Origin: an uncultured Bacilli bacterium
GTDB lineage: Bacteria; Bacillota_I; Bacilli_A; RF39; UBA660
Reading direction: 5' to 3'
NCBI GenBank assembly: GCA_944363865.1
Contig: CALVVN010000033.1
Span: 1-5,817, forward strand
Length of the DNA stretch: 5,817 nucleotides
Below are positions 5,616 to 5,817 of this stretch, piece after piece. The translations under genes and the position numbers were made by a program. The notes beneath the pieces were generated by a model, which saw only the letters and a list, made by a program, of their open reading frames with translations, had not been told where the DNA came from and did no database searches. Numbering within the stretch: position 1 is the first letter of the stretch; each line of letters begins with the position of its first letter.

Positions 5616-5714
5616 ATGAAATCAGGTTGTGGTTGCAACAACGGAATAGGCGGAGCTGCATTCGCTTTAGTATTATTCATTTTATTAGTAATCATACTAG
5701 GAGCATTTATCTAA
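5616..5714 (+). CDS. Tiny transmembrane protein, YjcZ-like sporulation family
   Basis: The product has 32 residues. MKSGCGCNNGIGG is a short Cys/Gly head, and it is followed by one hydrophobic helix (about residues 14-32, AAFALVLFILLVIILGAFI) that runs to the C-terminus. This Gly-rich head plus a terminal FALVLFILLVIIL helix is the signature of the YjcZ-type 'tiny TM' proteins found in spore-forming Bacillota, where some members are found in spores; their molecular role is not established. The two Cys (C5, C7) are close to those of the next gene. The start is firm: AGGAGG at 5602-5607, 8 nt before ATG 5616. Reading the same frame from an earlier ATG at 5517 would run through the intergenic promoter region and is not credible. 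The next small gene begins 20 nt after the stop with no terminator, so the two are likely co-transcribed. Confidence 0.85.
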   Translation: MKSGCGCNNGIGGAAFALVLFILLVIILGAFI

Positions 5715-5734
5715 CTCTAAGGAGGTGTTAATAA

Positions 5735-5817
5735 GTGGCTAATAACTGTAATTGTGCACCAACATCTTGTGGATGTGGTACAAATAGTTATGGAAATAGT
5801 TTTTTTATCATATTAAT
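5735..5817 (+). CDS. Second tiny TM (YjcZ-like) paralogue, 5' part only
   Basis: A GTG at 5735 with an excellent AAGGAGGTG site (5719-5727) opens a frame that runs off the right edge after 27 codons. The visible head, MANNCNCAPTSCGCGTNSYG, has four Cys in two CxC pairs, followed by NSFFIIL, the start of a hydrophobic helix. The layout (Cys/Gly head, then a membrane helix) matches the preceding gene, so it is probably a paralogue from tandem duplication, with a longer and more Cys-rich head. The 3' end is not visible, so total length and family membership are inferred. Confidence 0.75.
   Translation, partial: MANNCNCAPTSCGCGTNSYGNSFFIIL

Overview
The window comes from a very AT-rich, Gram-positive-type genome, almost certainly a low-GC member of the Bacillota. 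It reads with the standard code (TGA is a stop, e.g. at 2277-2279) and has strong AGGAGG-type ribosome binding sites. It carries a PrsA-type lipoprotein, a Firmicute-style RecX, and tiny YjcZ-like membrane proteins that are typical of spore formers. An uncultured gut-type lineage is plausible, but the sequence does not settle the taxon.

Layout, left to right. Positions 1-251 hold the C-terminal end of an unidentified protein. Positions 278-403 hold a small, previously easy-to-miss, cysteine-rich reading frame (41 aa, 7 Cys) that resembles a spore-coat polypeptide; it ends inside an intrinsic terminator (402-423). Right behind that terminator is an extended -10 promoter (425-433) driving a two-gene, translationally coupled unit. 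Its first gene is a DUF2779-family nuclease (450-2279), a Cas4-like PD-(D/E)XK module fused to a DEDDy 3'-5' exonuclease fold. Its second is a serine hydrolase of the class C beta-lactamase family that lacks an export signal (2276-3418). Two core genes follow: rpoZ (3479-3676), with a weak terminator overlapping its 3' end, and recX (3738-4502), with its own promoter. recX converges on a PrsA-like parvulin foldase lipoprotein on the minus strand (4527-5498), and the two share a perfect hairpin terminator. A divergent intergenic region (5499-5615) carries a prsA promoter and, on the plus strand, a possible sporulation-type promoter. That leads into two tandem Cys-rich tiny transmembrane genes (5616-5714, and 5735 running off the right edge).

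How it fits together. rpoZ, recX and prsA are housekeeping functions: RNA polymerase assembly, RecA control and extracytoplasmic protein folding. The small Cys-rich genes at both ends look like sporulation cargo. The nuclease/hydrolase pair is the least understood part. The stop/start overlap argues that the two proteins are made together, but nothing in the sequence proves a shared pathway. A recurring regulatory style is visible: three of the best promoters are TGn-extended -10 elements placed so close to the gene that the predicted leaders are only about 10-14 nt. No RNA genes, CRISPR array, insertion sequence or att site was found, and no gene-free stretch exceeds 300 bases.
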